Shown: positions 51,067 to 60,176 of the stretch, one piece after another
How positions within the stretch are numbered: position 1 is the first letter of the stretch
Layout: the number at the start of each line of letters is the position of its first letter
Assembly: GCF_047971185.1 (NCBI RefSeq)
Contig: NZ_JBKDZH010000057.1
Span: 7,047-71,046 of the forward strand
Direction of reading: 5' to 3'
Source of the DNA: Kluyvera sp047971185
GTDB taxonomy: Bacteria > Pseudomonadota > Gammaproteobacteria > Enterobacterales > Enterobacteriaceae
Length of the DNA stretch: 64,000 nucleotides
Made by a program: the position numbers and the translations under genes
Notes under the pieces: generated by a model
What the model saw: the letters and a program-made list of their open reading frames with translations, nothing else
Database searches by the model: none
Told to the model about the DNA's origin: nothing

Positions 51067-51246
51067 ATGTTTGCACCAGGCGATCTGGTTCAGCCTAAAA
51101 TGGGCGGGCCAAAATTAAAGGTTATTGAAGCGCATGAAGATAGCATCGTGGCGGTTCAGGCCAGCGATGAGCACGGCAAGCAGTACACCCTGAAAAACGA
51201 TGACGTTGCCCCGTATCGTGAAGAAGGCGACTTTGGCGTTTGCTGA
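51067..51246 (+). CDS. YodC/DUF2158 family small protein
   Basis: A 59-aa protein (MFAPGDLVQPKMGGPKLKVIE...) of the DUF2158 group, short beta-rich proteins of unknown function (YodC-like). GGAG precedes the ATG. It lies 58 bases after ygaP and may share its transcript. A hairpin follows. Confidence 0.75.
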   Translation: MFAPGDLVQPKMGGPKLKVIEAHEDSIVAVQASDEHGKQYTLKNDDVAPYREEGDFGVC

Positions 51247-51253
51247 TCTCCCC

Positions 51254-51274
51254 GCGGTGAGTGTGACTCACCGC
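51254..51274 (+). terminator. Hairpin after DUF2158 gene
   Basis: Perfect 9-bp stem GCGGTGAGT/ACTCACCGC with a three-base loop, then CCTTT; weak T-run. Confidence 0.55.
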
Positions 51275-51713
51275 CCTTTCCCTTTCCGCCTGATTGAATT
51301 TTTACCCATAAATTGCGCATATCTAAAAAAAGAAGCCAACAGCGTTTAACGCTAATTATTGGGCTATAAACTAGATAAAAACTCCAATAGTGACGAAAAT
51401 CACAATAAAATCAGCATAGCCGTTTCACGGACGGCACCGTCGCATTTATCAGCCTTTCCCCCCCTTCGCGTAAAAACACACAAGCTATTGATTCAAAATA
51501 AAAAACAGACCCTTAAAAACAAAAATAGCGCAGCGGTCAAAAAACACTCTAACGCAGAGTATTTTATTGACAAAAACGCATTAAATAAAAATATTTCACT
51601 AGTTGTTTGTTCTATTGCAGATGGATAACCTATACACGTCAAACAAACCAACCCAAAACGCCAAAAAACACGTTTTCTCTTAGTTTTAACGTCCATTTTC
51701 GAGGAGCATACCG
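51275..51713. other. AT-rich gene-free region upstream of alaE
   Basis: About 440 bases. An 89-codon plus-strand frame here is Lys/Asn-rich with no ribosome site and was not accepted. In E. coli the H-NS paralogue stpA lies between ygaP and alaE; no stpA gene is present here. Confidence 0.55.
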
Positions 51714-52163
51714 ATGTTCTCTGCGCAGTCACGCCTGCGTCATGCGGCAGCAGACACTTTCGCCATGGTGGTCTACTGTTCCGTCGTGAACATGATGATT
51801 GAAATTTTTCTCTCGGGAATGACCTTCGAGCAGTCACTTTCATCTCGTCTGGTTGCCATCCCGGTCAACATTATTATTGCCTGGCCCTACGGTATGTATC
51901 GTGACTTTATTATGCGGCAGGCTGCGCGTATCAGCCCGGCAGGTTGGATGAAAAGAGTGGCGGATCCGCTGGCGTATGTGACTTTCCAGTCGCCGGTATA
52001 CGTGTTGATTTTACTAAGCGTGGGTGCCGACTGGCATCAGATTGCCGCGGCGGTCAGCTCAAATGCGGTGATATCGCTGGTGATGGGCGCCGCTTACGGC
52101 TACTTCCTTGATTTCTGCCGTCGCCTGTTCCGTGTTGGACAATACACGCAGGCGAAGGCCTGA
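51714..52163 (+). CDS. alaE: AlaE, L-alanine exporter
   Basis: A 149-aa inner-membrane protein with four helices, formerly YgaW, which exports L-alanine. Clear segments: RHAAADTFAMVVYCSVVNMMIEI, RLVAIPVNIIIAWPYGMYRD and ISLVMGAAYGYFLDFCR. GAGGAG stands before the ATG. It is convergent with ygaC across a shared terminator. Confidence 0.96.
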   Translation: MFSAQSRLRHAAADTFAMVVYCSVVNMMIEIFLSGMTFEQSLSSRLVAIPVNIIIAWPYGMYRDFIMRQAARISPAGWMKRVADPLAYVTFQSPVYVLILLSVGADWHQIAAAVSSNAVISLVMGAAYGYFLDFCRRLFRVGQYTQAKA

Positions 52164-52172
52164 TAGCTCCGC

Positions 52173-52203
52173 AATAAGAGACTGGCGACGCCAGTCTCTT
52201 ATT
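52173..52203. terminator. Bidirectional terminator between alaE and ygaC
   Basis: Perfect 14-bp stem AATAAGAGACTGGC/GCCAGTCTCTTATT with a three-base loop; its right arm reaches the ygaC stop. Confidence 0.88.
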
Positions 52204-52547
52204 TATACGTTCTCGCCAAATAGCCCATCTAAAAAACGCTCTAGCGCCATTCGTGAACTAAAGCCGTGCGGAATACCGTAGTGCTGCTCAACCTCGCCGC
52301 CCAGATACAGCGGAAACTGCTCGTAGTGATCGCAGGCTTTAATTTCTGATGCCGGTTCGGCAAATTTAAAGCTACGGTCTTTCAGCGCCGGATGAATAAT
52401 CAGCGCCGTGCGCCCCATCCGCGCTTCACGGTTAACGTAAACATAGTTTTCGCCTCGGCGGTAGCCGTAGGCCTTTGCGGTTACCGCATCCATGGTAAAG
52501 CCCGCTTTTTCAAGAACGCGCGCCACCTCATCAGGTCGTAGATACAT
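52203..52547 (-). CDS. ygaC: YgaC, DUF2002 family protein
   Basis: A 114-aa cytoplasmic protein starting MYLRPDEVARVLEKAGF, with GYRRGENYVYVNREARMGRTAL and HYGIPHGFSSRMALERFL. It has the same neighbours as in E. coli, where it is reported as Fur-controlled. No biochemical function is known. Confidence 0.94.
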   Translation of the reverse strand: MYLRPDEVARVLEKAGFTMDAVTAKAYGYRRGENYVYVNREARMGRTALIIHPALKDRSFKFAEPASEIKACDHYEQFPLYLGGEVEQHYGIPHGFSSRMALERFLDGLFGENV

Positions 52548-52697
52548 ATTTTTTCCTCGTCATCTTTTACTGCATCGCCACCTTACATGAATCAGTATTC
52601 GCCTCGCTTTCAGATAAATCCAGAAACACGTTAAATCACGGCAATTTATAACGCATGACCTACACTTAACGCTCCATCAAATTTTGTGGAGGCCGTT

Positions 52698-53024
52698 ATG
52701 CCCAAATTATTTAACCGCAACGAAGTTGATGATGAAGTGCAGGATATTCATAATGATGTCAGCCAATTAGCCGATAGCCTTGAGGATATTCTCAAGAGCT
52801 GGGCCAGCGAAAATAAAGACGAAGTGGATACCGCACGCCGCAAAGCCAAAGCCTTGCTGAGTGAAACCCGCGCCCGTATTCATGGCCGCAACCGTCTACA
52901 GCAAAGCGCCTGCGATGTTGCCGGCACCGCTGATAGCTATGTTCGCGATAAACCGTGGCAAAGTGTGAGCGCCGCCGCGGCGGTGGGTATTTTTGTTGGC
53001 GTATTATTGGGATCGCGCCGATAA
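52698..53024 (+). CDS. ygaM: YgaM, ElaB/YqjD-type ribosome-associated membrane protein
   Basis: A 108-aa protein of the DUF883 group (ElaB/YqjD/YgaM): a helical, charged N-terminal part (about residues 10-70) and one C-terminal membrane helix (SVSAAAAVGIFVGVLLGSRR). Relatives tether ribosomes to the inner membrane in stationary phase. ATG with GGAGG upstream; an earlier in-frame ATG was not chosen. Confidence 0.93.
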   Translation: MPKLFNRNEVDDEVQDIHNDVSQLADSLEDILKSWASENKDEVDTARRKAKALLSETRARIHGRNRLQQSACDVAGTADSYVRDKPWQSVSAAAAVGIFVGVLLGSRR

Positions 53025-53061
53025 TATAACCATAAAGATGTTGATAATAAAAACGCGTCTC

Positions 53062-53098
53062 CCCCGGAGTATCTTTGATGCTCCGGGGTTTTTATTTT
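53062..53098. terminator. Terminator between ygaM and MocR gene
   Basis: Stem CCCCGGAG/CTCCGGGG followed by TTTTTATTTT; its tail overlaps the stop of the convergent MocR gene. Confidence 0.85.
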
Positions 53099-54441
53099 AT
53101 CGCTCGCCTCAGCGCCGCCACCTGTTCATTCGCCATCGTCTGCGAGACAATATTGGTAAAGCTCATAATCAGCCCGGCACCTCCGCGATGGGCAATGCGC
53201 CAGTCGCTCACCGCCTGTACCGCCAGGCCCGCTTCCCGCGCCCGGCGCGCCATCCCCCGGTCATCGCCCGCCACCGACACCACCAGCTGGATACCTCCCA
53301 GCTGCTCCACCACCTGAAAACCGTGCGTTACCAGCGCCGTTTCCAGCCAGCGTCGACGCTGGGCGTAGTGGACGCGCATCTTTTTCAGATGGCGCCAGAA
53401 GTGGCCTTCGCGCAGGAAGTCGGCCAGCGTCTGCTGCCAGAGCAGCGGCACCGGGCAGGCAGCGCGCTGAACCTGGCGACGAAACGCCGCCACCAGCGGC
53501 ATAGGCACCACCAGCCAGGCGGTGCGCAGCGCCGGGAACAGCGATTTGCTGAAGGTGCCGATATAAATCACCCGCTGCGGCGCGTCGAGGCTTTTCAGCG
53601 GCGGTAGCGGCTTGCCCTGATAGCGAAACTCGCTGTCATAATCATCCTCAATCACCCACGCCTGGTGGTGTGCCGCCCAATCGAGCAACTGGCGGCGTCG
53701 CGGTAGCGAGAGCGCCACGCCGGTGGGGCTTTGATGCGCGGGCGTCAGCAGCGCAAAACGTGCATCGGCGGCGTGCTCAAGCGCCCAGTCAACGTCCATC
53801 CCCTCGCCGTCGACCGGTACCGGATGCAGAGTCACGCCTTCCTGCTCGATAATCGGGCGAATGAGCGGAAAACCGGGATCTTCAACCCACATGCCCTCAC
53901 CGCGCCCCGACAGCGACTGCAGGGTCAGGCTCATGGCGGCGGCATAGCCCGAGGTGATAAACACCTGCTCGGCCTCACACTCAATGCTGCGCGACAGCCG
54001 CAGGTATTCCACAATCGCCTGGCGCAGCGCCATTTCGCCGCACACATCGCCCAGCGCCAAATCAAAGCGGGTTTGCGTGCGCAGCCTGCGCCCCATCACG
54101 CGGGACCATATCCCGCGCGGAAAGAGATCCAGCGCGGGCAGCCCCAGCTGAAACGGCTGCGGCTGAAACTGTTCACCGCCAAAACCAAGCGGCTCGGCTG
54201 GCGCGGCCTCCAGCGTTAAGTGATCGCTTACATACGTGCCCGCCTGCCCGCGTCGTTCGATCCAGCCCTGCGCCGCCAGCTCGCCGTAGGCGTTCTCCAC
54301 CGTTACCCGTGAAACGCCAAGTTCCTGCGCATAGAGACGACTGGACGGCAAACGCCGGCCGGCCGGTAGCTCTCCCTGTTCGATCGCCGCCTTGAGCTGG
54401 CGGGCAATGTGCTGGTAGCGCGGCACGCTCTTTTGTTTCAT
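53092..54441 (-). CDS. MocR/GabR/PdxR family regulator
   Basis: A 449-aa fusion of an N-terminal GntR-type winged helix (RYQHIARQLKAAIEQGELPAGRRLPSSR, VSRVTVENAYGEL) and an aminotransferase-like domain (EDDYDSEFRY; PLP-lysine motif GTFSKSLFPALR). Such proteins sense PLP or an amino-compound. It is divergent from an AhpD/CMD-like gene, its probable target. ATG at MKQKSVPRY preferred over an extension 21 bases upstream. Confidence 0.92.
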   Translation of the reverse strand: MKQKSVPRYQHIARQLKAAIEQGELPAGRRLPSSRLYAQELGVSRVTVENAYGELAAQGWIERRGQAGTYVSDHLTLEAAPAEPLGFGGEQFQPQPFQLGLPALDLFPRGIWSRVMGRRLRTQTRFDLALGDVCGEMALRQAIVEYLRLSRSIECEAEQVFITSGYAAAMSLTLQSLSGRGEGMWVEDPGFPLIRPIIEQEGVTLHPVPVDGEGMDVDWALEHAADARFALLTPAHQSPTGVALSLPRRRQLLDWAAHHQAWVIEDDYDSEFRYQGKPLPPLKSLDAPQRVIYIGTFSKSLFPALRTAWLVVPMPLVAAFRRQVQRAACPVPLLWQQTLADFLREGHFWRHLKKMRVHYAQRRRWLETALVTHGFQVVEQLGGIQLVVSVAGDDRGMARRAREAGLAVQAVSDWRIAHRGGAGLIMSFTNIVSQTMANEQVAALRRAIK

Positions 54442-54461
54442 GGTCTTATTTTTTACCCGCA

Positions 54462-54500
54462 TTATGGCTATCTTGTTAAGGCCATTATAGTGCTATTTTT
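54462..54500. promoter_or_regulatory. Direct repeats between MocR and CMD genes
   Basis: Two related stretches, ATTATGGCTATCTTG and ATTATAGTGCTATTTTTG, occur in tandem in the 86-base divergent gap. MocR regulators commonly bind direct repeats. Confidence 0.4.
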
Positions 54501-54527
54501 GTCGCATCTTGAACGAGGAGAAAGACA

Positions 54528-54959
54528 ATGACTGCATTACGCCAACCCTATAGTGAACTCAGCCCCAACGTCTATGCCGGGCTGGTGCAGGCGAGTATCG
54601 CGCTGGAAAAAAGCTCGCTGGAGCGCACGCTGCTGGAACTGCTGTATCTGCGCGTATCGCAGATCAACGGCTGCGCGTTTTGCCTGGAAATGCACAGCAA
54701 AGCGCTGCGTAAATCCGGCGTGGAACAAGCCAAATTAGATGCGCTGGCTGGCTGGAGAGTGAGTCATCACTTCAGCGACGCGGAGCGCGCCGCGCTGGCC
54801 TGGGCAGAAGATCTGACCCACGTCGCCGAGACCCATGCGGAAGACAGCGTATATCAACCGCTGCTGACCCACTTCAGCGCCGAACAGATCAGCGACATCA
54901 CTTTTGCCATCAGCCTGATGAATGCCTTTAACCGCCTGGCAGTCGGCATGCGGATGTAG
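54528..54959 (+). CDS. AhpD/carboxymuconolactone decarboxylase family protein
   Basis: A 143-aa alpha-helical protein with the AhpD-like redox motif NGCAFCLEMHSKALR (CxxC followed by His). Relatives have peroxidase or decarboxylase activity; here a thiol peroxidase type is more likely because both Cys are kept. It pairs with the divergent MocR regulator, a frequent arrangement. Confidence 0.9.
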   Translation: MTALRQPYSELSPNVYAGLVQASIALEKSSLERTLLELLYLRVSQINGCAFCLEMHSKALRKSGVEQAKLDALAGWRVSHHFSDAERAALAWAEDLTHVAETHAEDSVYQPLLTHFSAEQISDITFAISLMNAFNRLAVGMRM

Positions 54960-55367
54960 TTTCGAATTGCCCGTGAATAATCGAATTCATGGGCATTATT
55001 TCGCCTCGGATATTCCGCATTATTTCAGCAAAACACGCCCCCATTTTTTACCCGGATATTTCCTAAAAAAATCGCATCATCATACAAATAACCGCCCGGT
55101 TTCCTCCGCGAATTTTCAGACAATATTCAGGCCATTTTTTAGATCTCGACCAAATTTCCTGAACAAATTGATAAAAAAATCAACGCCCGATAATTTGCGC
55201 TCAGCCCTTATATCATGGGAAATGAGAGAGATATCACCCTGTTGCTATTTCGGATGAAAACCGATTGAGGGTTGTCACATCGTCTCAGTATGCTAGGGTA
55301 TATACAGGTCATTATTTTCATCAGGTAGCATATCGACATAAACTAAAAACAGGAAATTTCATATTGC
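54960..55367 (+). promoter_or_regulatory. proU regulatory region with putative promoter
   Basis: A 408-base AT-rich region with no gene. TTGTCA (55272-55277), 16 bases and TAGGGT (55294-55299) correspond to the main osmotically induced proU promoter of E. coli as I recall it. The AT-rich sequence fits H-NS repression through upstream and downstream elements, by comparison. Confidence 0.65.
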
Positions 55368-56573
55368 ATGGCAGTTAAATTAGAAGTTAAGAATCTTTAT
55401 AAAATATTCGGCGAGCACCCACAGCGAGCATTTAAATATATCGACAAAGGTTTCAGCAAAGAGCAAATTCTGGAGAAAACAGGGTTATCGCTTGGCGTCA
55501 AAGATGCCAGTCTGGCCATTGAAGAAGGCGAGATATTTGTCATCATGGGATTATCCGGTTCCGGCAAATCCACCATGGTACGCCTTCTCAATCGTCTGAT
55601 TGAACCCACTCGCGGGCAGGTGCTGATTGACGGTGTGGATATTGCCAAAATATCCGACGCCGAGCTGCGCGACGTTCGCCGCAAAAAAATTGCGATGGTT
55701 TTCCAGTCTTTCGCCTTAATGCCGCACATGAGCGTGCTGGATAATACCGCGTTCGGTATGGATCTGGCCGGCGTAGCGGTGAAAGAACGCCAGGAGAAAG
55801 CGCTGGATGCGCTGCGCCAGGTGGGGCTTGAGAACTACGCGCACGCCTATCCGGATGAACTCTCCGGCGGGATGCGTCAGCGCGTCGGTCTGGCACGCGC
55901 GCTGGCTATTAACCCTGATATCCTATTAATGGATGAAGCCTTCTCGGCGCTCGATCCGTTAATTCGTACCGAAATGCAGGATGAATTAGTCAAATTACAG
56001 GCCAAACATCAGCGCACCGTGGTATTTATTTCCCACGACCTTGATGAAGCCATGCGAATTGGCGATCGCATTGCCATTATGCAAAATGGCGAAGTGGTAC
56101 AGATCGGTACCCCGGATGAAATTCTGAATAACCCAGCGAATGATTATGTCCGCACCTTCTTCCGCGGCGTGGATATTAGCCAGGTGTTTAGCGCCAAGGA
56201 TATTGCGCGCCGTAATCCGGATGGTTTGATCCGTAAAACGCCGGGCTTTGGCCCGCGCTCCGCCCTGAAATTACTGCAGGATGATGACCGTGAATACGGC
56301 TACGTCATCGAACGCGGGAATAAGTTTGTCGGTATTGTCTCCATTGATTCACTGAAAGAGGCGTTAAAAGCCAATCAGGGAATCGACGCGGCGCTAATTG
56401 ATGAGCCTCTGGCCGTCGATGCGCAAACGCCACTCAGCGAATTGCTCTCTCACGTGGGGCATGCTCCCTGCGCCGTACCGGTGATTGGAGAAGAGCAGCA
56501 GTACGTCGGCGTTATTTCAAAAAGAATGCTGCTACAGGCATTAGATCGCGAGGGGGCAAACAACAATGGCTGA
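55368..56573 (+). CDS. proV: ProV, glycine betaine/proline ABC transporter ATPase
   Basis: A 401-aa ATPase of the ProU importer for osmoprotectants. Walker A GLSGSGKSTM, signature LSGGMRQRVGLARAL, Walker B ILLMDEAFSALD, then a tandem CBS domain region (about residues 280-400). It overlaps proW by eight bases. Confidence 0.98.
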   Translation: MAVKLEVKNLYKIFGEHPQRAFKYIDKGFSKEQILEKTGLSLGVKDASLAIEEGEIFVIMGLSGSGKSTMVRLLNRLIEPTRGQVLIDGVDIAKISDAELRDVRRKKIAMVFQSFALMPHMSVLDNTAFGMDLAGVAVKERQEKALDALRQVGLENYAHAYPDELSGGMRQRVGLARALAINPDILLMDEAFSALDPLIRTEMQDELVKLQAKHQRTVVFISHDLDEAMRIGDRIAIMQNGEVVQIGTPDEILNNPANDYVRTFFRGVDISQVFSAKDIARRNPDGLIRKTPGFGPRSALKLLQDDDREYGYVIERGNKFVGIVSIDSLKEALKANQGIDAALIDEPLAVDAQTPLSELLSHVGHAPCAVPVIGEEQQYVGVISKRMLLQALDREGANNNG

Positions 56574-57627
56574 TCAATCTAACCCGTGGGATACCACACC
56601 GGCCGCCGACAGCGCGGCTAACTCCGCCGACGCCTGGGGTTCACCGGCTTCGGCACCGTCCGGCGGTAACGCCGACTGGCTGCATAGCGCACCCGCACCG
56701 CAGCCTGAACACTTCAACATTATGGACCCGTTCCATAAAACGCTGATCCCGCTCGATAGCTGGGTGACGCACGGCATCGACTGGGTGGTCACGCACTTCC
56801 GTCCGCTGTTCCAGGGGATCCGCGTTCCCGTCGATTACATCCTGAGCGCCTTCCAGCAGCTGCTGTTGGGGATGCCTGCGCCGGTGGCGATCGTGCTGTT
56901 CGCCCTGATTGCCTGGCAGATCTCCAGCGTCGGGATGGGCGTTGCAACCTTTATTTCGCTGATTGCCATCGGTGCGATCGGCGCGTGGTCGCAGGCCATG
57001 ATCACTCTAGCGCTGGTGCTGACCGCCCTGCTGTTCTGCGTGGTAATCGGTCTGCCGCTTGGGATCTGGCTGGCGCGGAGCCCGCGGGCGGCGAAAATTA
57101 TTCGCCCGCTGCTCGATGCGATGCAGACCACCCCGGCGTTCGTCTACCTGGTGCCCATCGTCATGCTGTTCGGTATCGGTAACGTACCGGGCGTGGTGGT
57201 GACCATTATCTTCGCCCTGCCGCCGATTGTGCGTCTGACCATTCTGGGAATTAACCAGGTACCGGCAGACCTGATTGAAGCCTCGCGCTCCTTTGGCGCC
57301 AGCCCGCGCCAGATGCTGTTCAAAGTGCAGCTGCCGCTGGCTATGCCAACCATTATGGCGGGCGTTAACCAGACGCTGATGCTGGCGCTGTCGATGGTGG
57401 TTATCGCCTCGATGATCGCCGTCGGCGGTCTGGGCCAGATGGTGCTGCGCGGTATCGGTCGTCTCGATATGGGCCTGGCGACGGTCGGTGGCGTGGGGAT
57501 CGTGATCCTCGCCATTATCCTCGACCGCCTGACGCAGGCCGTGGGTCGAGATTCCCGCAGCCGCGGCAACCGCCGCTGGTACAGCACCGGCCCGCTGGGT
57601 CTGCTGCTTCGCCCTTTCACTAAGTAA
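56566..57627 (+). CDS. proW: ProW, glycine betaine permease
   Basis: A 353-aa permease. A long hydrophilic N-terminal tail (about 70 residues rich in Ala/Ser/Pro) is followed by membrane helices with the EAA loop DLIEASRSFGASPRQMLFKVQLP. Partner of ProV and ProX. Confidence 0.98.
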   Translation: MADQSNPWDTTPAADSAANSADAWGSPASAPSGGNADWLHSAPAPQPEHFNIMDPFHKTLIPLDSWVTHGIDWVVTHFRPLFQGIRVPVDYILSAFQQLLLGMPAPVAIVLFALIAWQISSVGMGVATFISLIAIGAIGAWSQAMITLALVLTALLFCVVIGLPLGIWLARSPRAAKIIRPLLDAMQTTPAFVYLVPIVMLFGIGNVPGVVVTIIFALPPIVRLTILGINQVPADLIEASRSFGASPRQMLFKVQLPLAMPTIMAGVNQTLMLALSMVVIASMIAVGGLGQMVLRGIGRLDMGLATVGGVGIVILAIILDRLTQAVGRDSRSRGNRRWYSTGPLGLLLRPFTK

Positions 57628-57690
57628 CCATCGTGTTGGCCCGCGCTGCCGGGCCAACGCTCCACCACTATCACTATTAAAGGAACAACG

Positions 57691-58686
57691 ATGCGACACT
57701 CATTTGTCTTAGCGACTGCTTTTACCACGCTGGTCTCCACCGGCGCGTTTGCTGCCGACCTCCCAGGGAAAGGCATTACCGTTCAGCCGGTGCAGAGCAC
57801 CCTGTCAGAAGAGACCTTCCAGACGCTGCTGGTGAGCCGCGCGCTGGAAAAACTGGGCTACACCGTCAGTAAACCGAACGAAGTCGATTACAACGTCGGC
57901 TACACCTCCATCGCCGCCGGTGACGCCACCTTCACCGCCGTGAACTGGATCCCGCTGCATAACGACATGTACGCGGCGGCGGGCGGTGATAAGAAGTTCT
58001 ATCGTGAAGGGACGCTGGTGGGCGGCGCGGCGCAGGGTTATCTGATCGATAAGAAAACCGCCGATCAATACCACATCACCAATATCGCGCAGCTGAAAGA
58101 TCCGAAGATCGCCAAACTGTTCGACACCAACGGTAACGGTAAAGCCGACCTGACCGGCTGTACGCCAGGCTGGGGCTGCGAAGCGGCCATCAACCACCAG
58201 ATGGAAGCTTACGACCTGAACAAGACGGTCGATCATAATCAGGGTAACTATGCGGCGATGATGGCCGATACCATTACCCGTTTTAAAGAAGGCAAACCGA
58301 TTTTCTACTACACCTGGACGCCATACTGGGTGAGCGACGTGCTGAAACCGGGTAAAGACGTGGTCTGGCTGCAGGTGCCGTTCTCTTCCCTGCCGGGCGT
58401 ACCGAAAGATGCCGACACCAAGCTGCCTAACGGCGCTAACTACGGCTTCCCGGTAAGCACTATCCACATCGTTGCCAACAAAGCCTGGGCCGAGAAAAAC
58501 CCGGCGGCCGCGAAGCTGTTCGCCATTATGAAGCTGCCGCTGTCTGACATTAACGCGCAGAACTCGATGATGCATGCCGGTAAGGCGTCAGAATCGGACG
58601 TTCAGGGCCAGGTTGATGGTTGGATCAAAGCCCACCAGCAGGTATTTGACGGCTGGGTGAACGAAGCGCTGGCGGCGCAGAAGTAA
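57691..58686 (+). CDS. proX: ProX, periplasmic glycine betaine-binding protein
   Basis: A 331-aa periplasmic protein with signal peptide (ending GAFAAD), typical start LPGKGITVQPVQSTL, and FTAVNWIPLHNDMY with the Trp residues of the betaine aromatic cage. Last gene of proU. Confidence 0.98.
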   Translation: MRHSFVLATAFTTLVSTGAFAADLPGKGITVQPVQSTLSEETFQTLLVSRALEKLGYTVSKPNEVDYNVGYTSIAAGDATFTAVNWIPLHNDMYAAAGGDKKFYREGTLVGGAAQGYLIDKKTADQYHITNIAQLKDPKIAKLFDTNGNGKADLTGCTPGWGCEAAINHQMEAYDLNKTVDHNQGNYAAMMADTITRFKEGKPIFYYTWTPYWVSDVLKPGKDVVWLQVPFSSLPGVPKDADTKLPNGANYGFPVSTIHIVANKAWAEKNPAAAKLFAIMKLPLSDINAQNSMMHAGKASESDVQGQVDGWIKAHQQVFDGWVNEALAAQK

Positions 58687-58700
58687 GTGAGCCGCTAACC

Positions 58701-58756
58701 GTTCCCGGCGTTCGGCCGGGCTACTCGCCCAGGGTAGCCCATCCGAGCGCCGGAAT
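58701..58756. repeat. REP-like pair after proX
   Basis: Two inverted units with GTAGCCC cores: minus-strand GTAGCCCGGCCGAACGCCGGGAA (58701-58724) and a plus-strand GTAGCCCATCCGAGCGCCGGAA (about 58734-58755). They form a BIME-like palindrome downstream of the operon. Confidence 0.6.
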
Positions 58757-58857
58757 AACGCCCTTTAACGAAAAGCACATTCCGCTACGCGACATTTCCC
58801 CTCTTCCTCCGCGCTTTCGCTATTATCACTGCCATCTTCCTTCATTATCTCAATACC

Positions 58858-60039
58858 ATGACTAAACCTGCTCACGGGCTTAGCCCAGCGTTAATCGCCT
58901 TAATGTCCGTCGCCACCGGCCTTGCCGTTGCCAGTAACTACTACGCGCAGCCGCTGCTGGAGACCATCGCCCGTCACTTCTCGCTCAGCGCCGGACAGGC
59001 CGGTTTTATCGTCACCGCCGCCCAGTTGGGCTACGCGGCCGGGCTGCTGTTCCTGGTGCCGCTGGGCGATATGTTTGAACGCCGCGCGCTGATCGTGACC
59101 ATGACCCTGCTCGCTGCGGGCGGCATGTTGCTCACCGCCAGCAGCCATTCACTGAGCATGATGATCCTCGGCACCGCGCTCACCGGCCTGTTTTCGGTGG
59201 TGGCCCAGCTGCTGGTACCGATGGCGGCCACCCTCGCCTCGCCGGAAAAGCGCGGTAAGGTGGTCGGGACGGTCATGAGCGGGCTGCTGCTCGGTATTCT
59301 GCTGGCGCGAACCGTCGCCGGGCTGCTGGCAAGCCTCGGCGGCTGGCGTACCGTCTACTGGGTCGCCAGCGCGCTGATGGTGGTGCTGGCCTTCGCGCTA
59401 TGGCGCGGCCTGCCGAAGCTCAAGCAGGAGACGCATCTTAATTACCCGCAGCTGCTCGGCTCCATCTTTAGCCTCTTTGCCCATGACAAACTGCTGCGTA
59501 CCCGCGCGCTGCTCGGCTGCCTGACCTTTGCCAACTTCAGCATTCTGTGGACTTCGATGGCGTTTCTGCTCTCCGCCGCGCCGTTCAACTACTCGGAAGG
59601 CACCATTGGCCTGTTTGGCCTGGCGGGCGCGGCCGGCGCGCTGGGCGCACGTCCGGTCGGCGGGCTGGCGGATAAAGGCAAAGCGCACCTCACCACCACC
59701 TGGGGCCTGCTGCTGCTGCTAATTTCCTGGGTGGCGATCTGGTTCGGCCATAGCTCCGCCATCGCGCTGATTATCGGCATTCTGGTGCTGGATTTAATGG
59801 TTCAGGGGGTGCACATCACCAATCAGACGGTGATTTATCGCGTACAGCCGGACGCCCGTAACCGACTGACCGCCGGCTACATGACCAGCTACTTTATCGG
59901 CGGCGCGGCGGGGTCGCTGCTGTCGGCGTGGGCCTGGCAGCATGCAGGCTGGGCAGGCGTCTGTGCGGCAGGCGCGGCGATCTCCGTCATCAACCTGCTG
60001 GTCTGGTGGCAGGGCTACCATCGTCAGGAAGCCGAGTAA
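58858..60039 (+). CDS. ygaY: MFS transporter (YgaY type)
   Basis: A 393-aa major facilitator protein of the drug:H+ antiporter-1 type (12 helices). QPLLETIARHFSLSAGQAGF and FLVPLGDMFERRALI carry the motif A region. It occupies the place of ygaY, which is a broken gene in E. coli K-12; here it is complete. Substrate unknown. ygaZH, next in E. coli, are absent. Confidence 0.85.
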   Translation: MTKPAHGLSPALIALMSVATGLAVASNYYAQPLLETIARHFSLSAGQAGFIVTAAQLGYAAGLLFLVPLGDMFERRALIVTMTLLAAGGMLLTASSHSLSMMILGTALTGLFSVVAQLLVPMAATLASPEKRGKVVGTVMSGLLLGILLARTVAGLLASLGGWRTVYWVASALMVVLAFALWRGLPKLKQETHLNYPQLLGSIFSLFAHDKLLRTRALLGCLTFANFSILWTSMAFLLSAAPFNYSEGTIGLFGLAGAAGALGARPVGGLADKGKAHLTTTWGLLLLLISWVAIWFGHSSAIALIIGILVLDLMVQGVHITNQTVIYRVQPDARNRLTAGYMTSYFIGGAAGSLLSAWAWQHAGWAGVCAAGAAISVINLLVWWQGYHRQEAE

Positions 60040-60176
60040 CATCGGGGGGGTGATGGCGATACGTATTCATCACCTCTATGTCATAGGCTAACAACATAAA
60101 TTACTGGCAATAATTCATTTACTTTATTTGTCACTGTCGTTACTATATCGGCTGTAACTAATGAGGTAATGCCCAG

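Noticed and set aside
51359..51628. 89-codon Lys/Asn-rich plus frame upstream of alaE
   Set aside because: Low complexity in AT-rich DNA, no ribosome site; looks like intergenic sequence.
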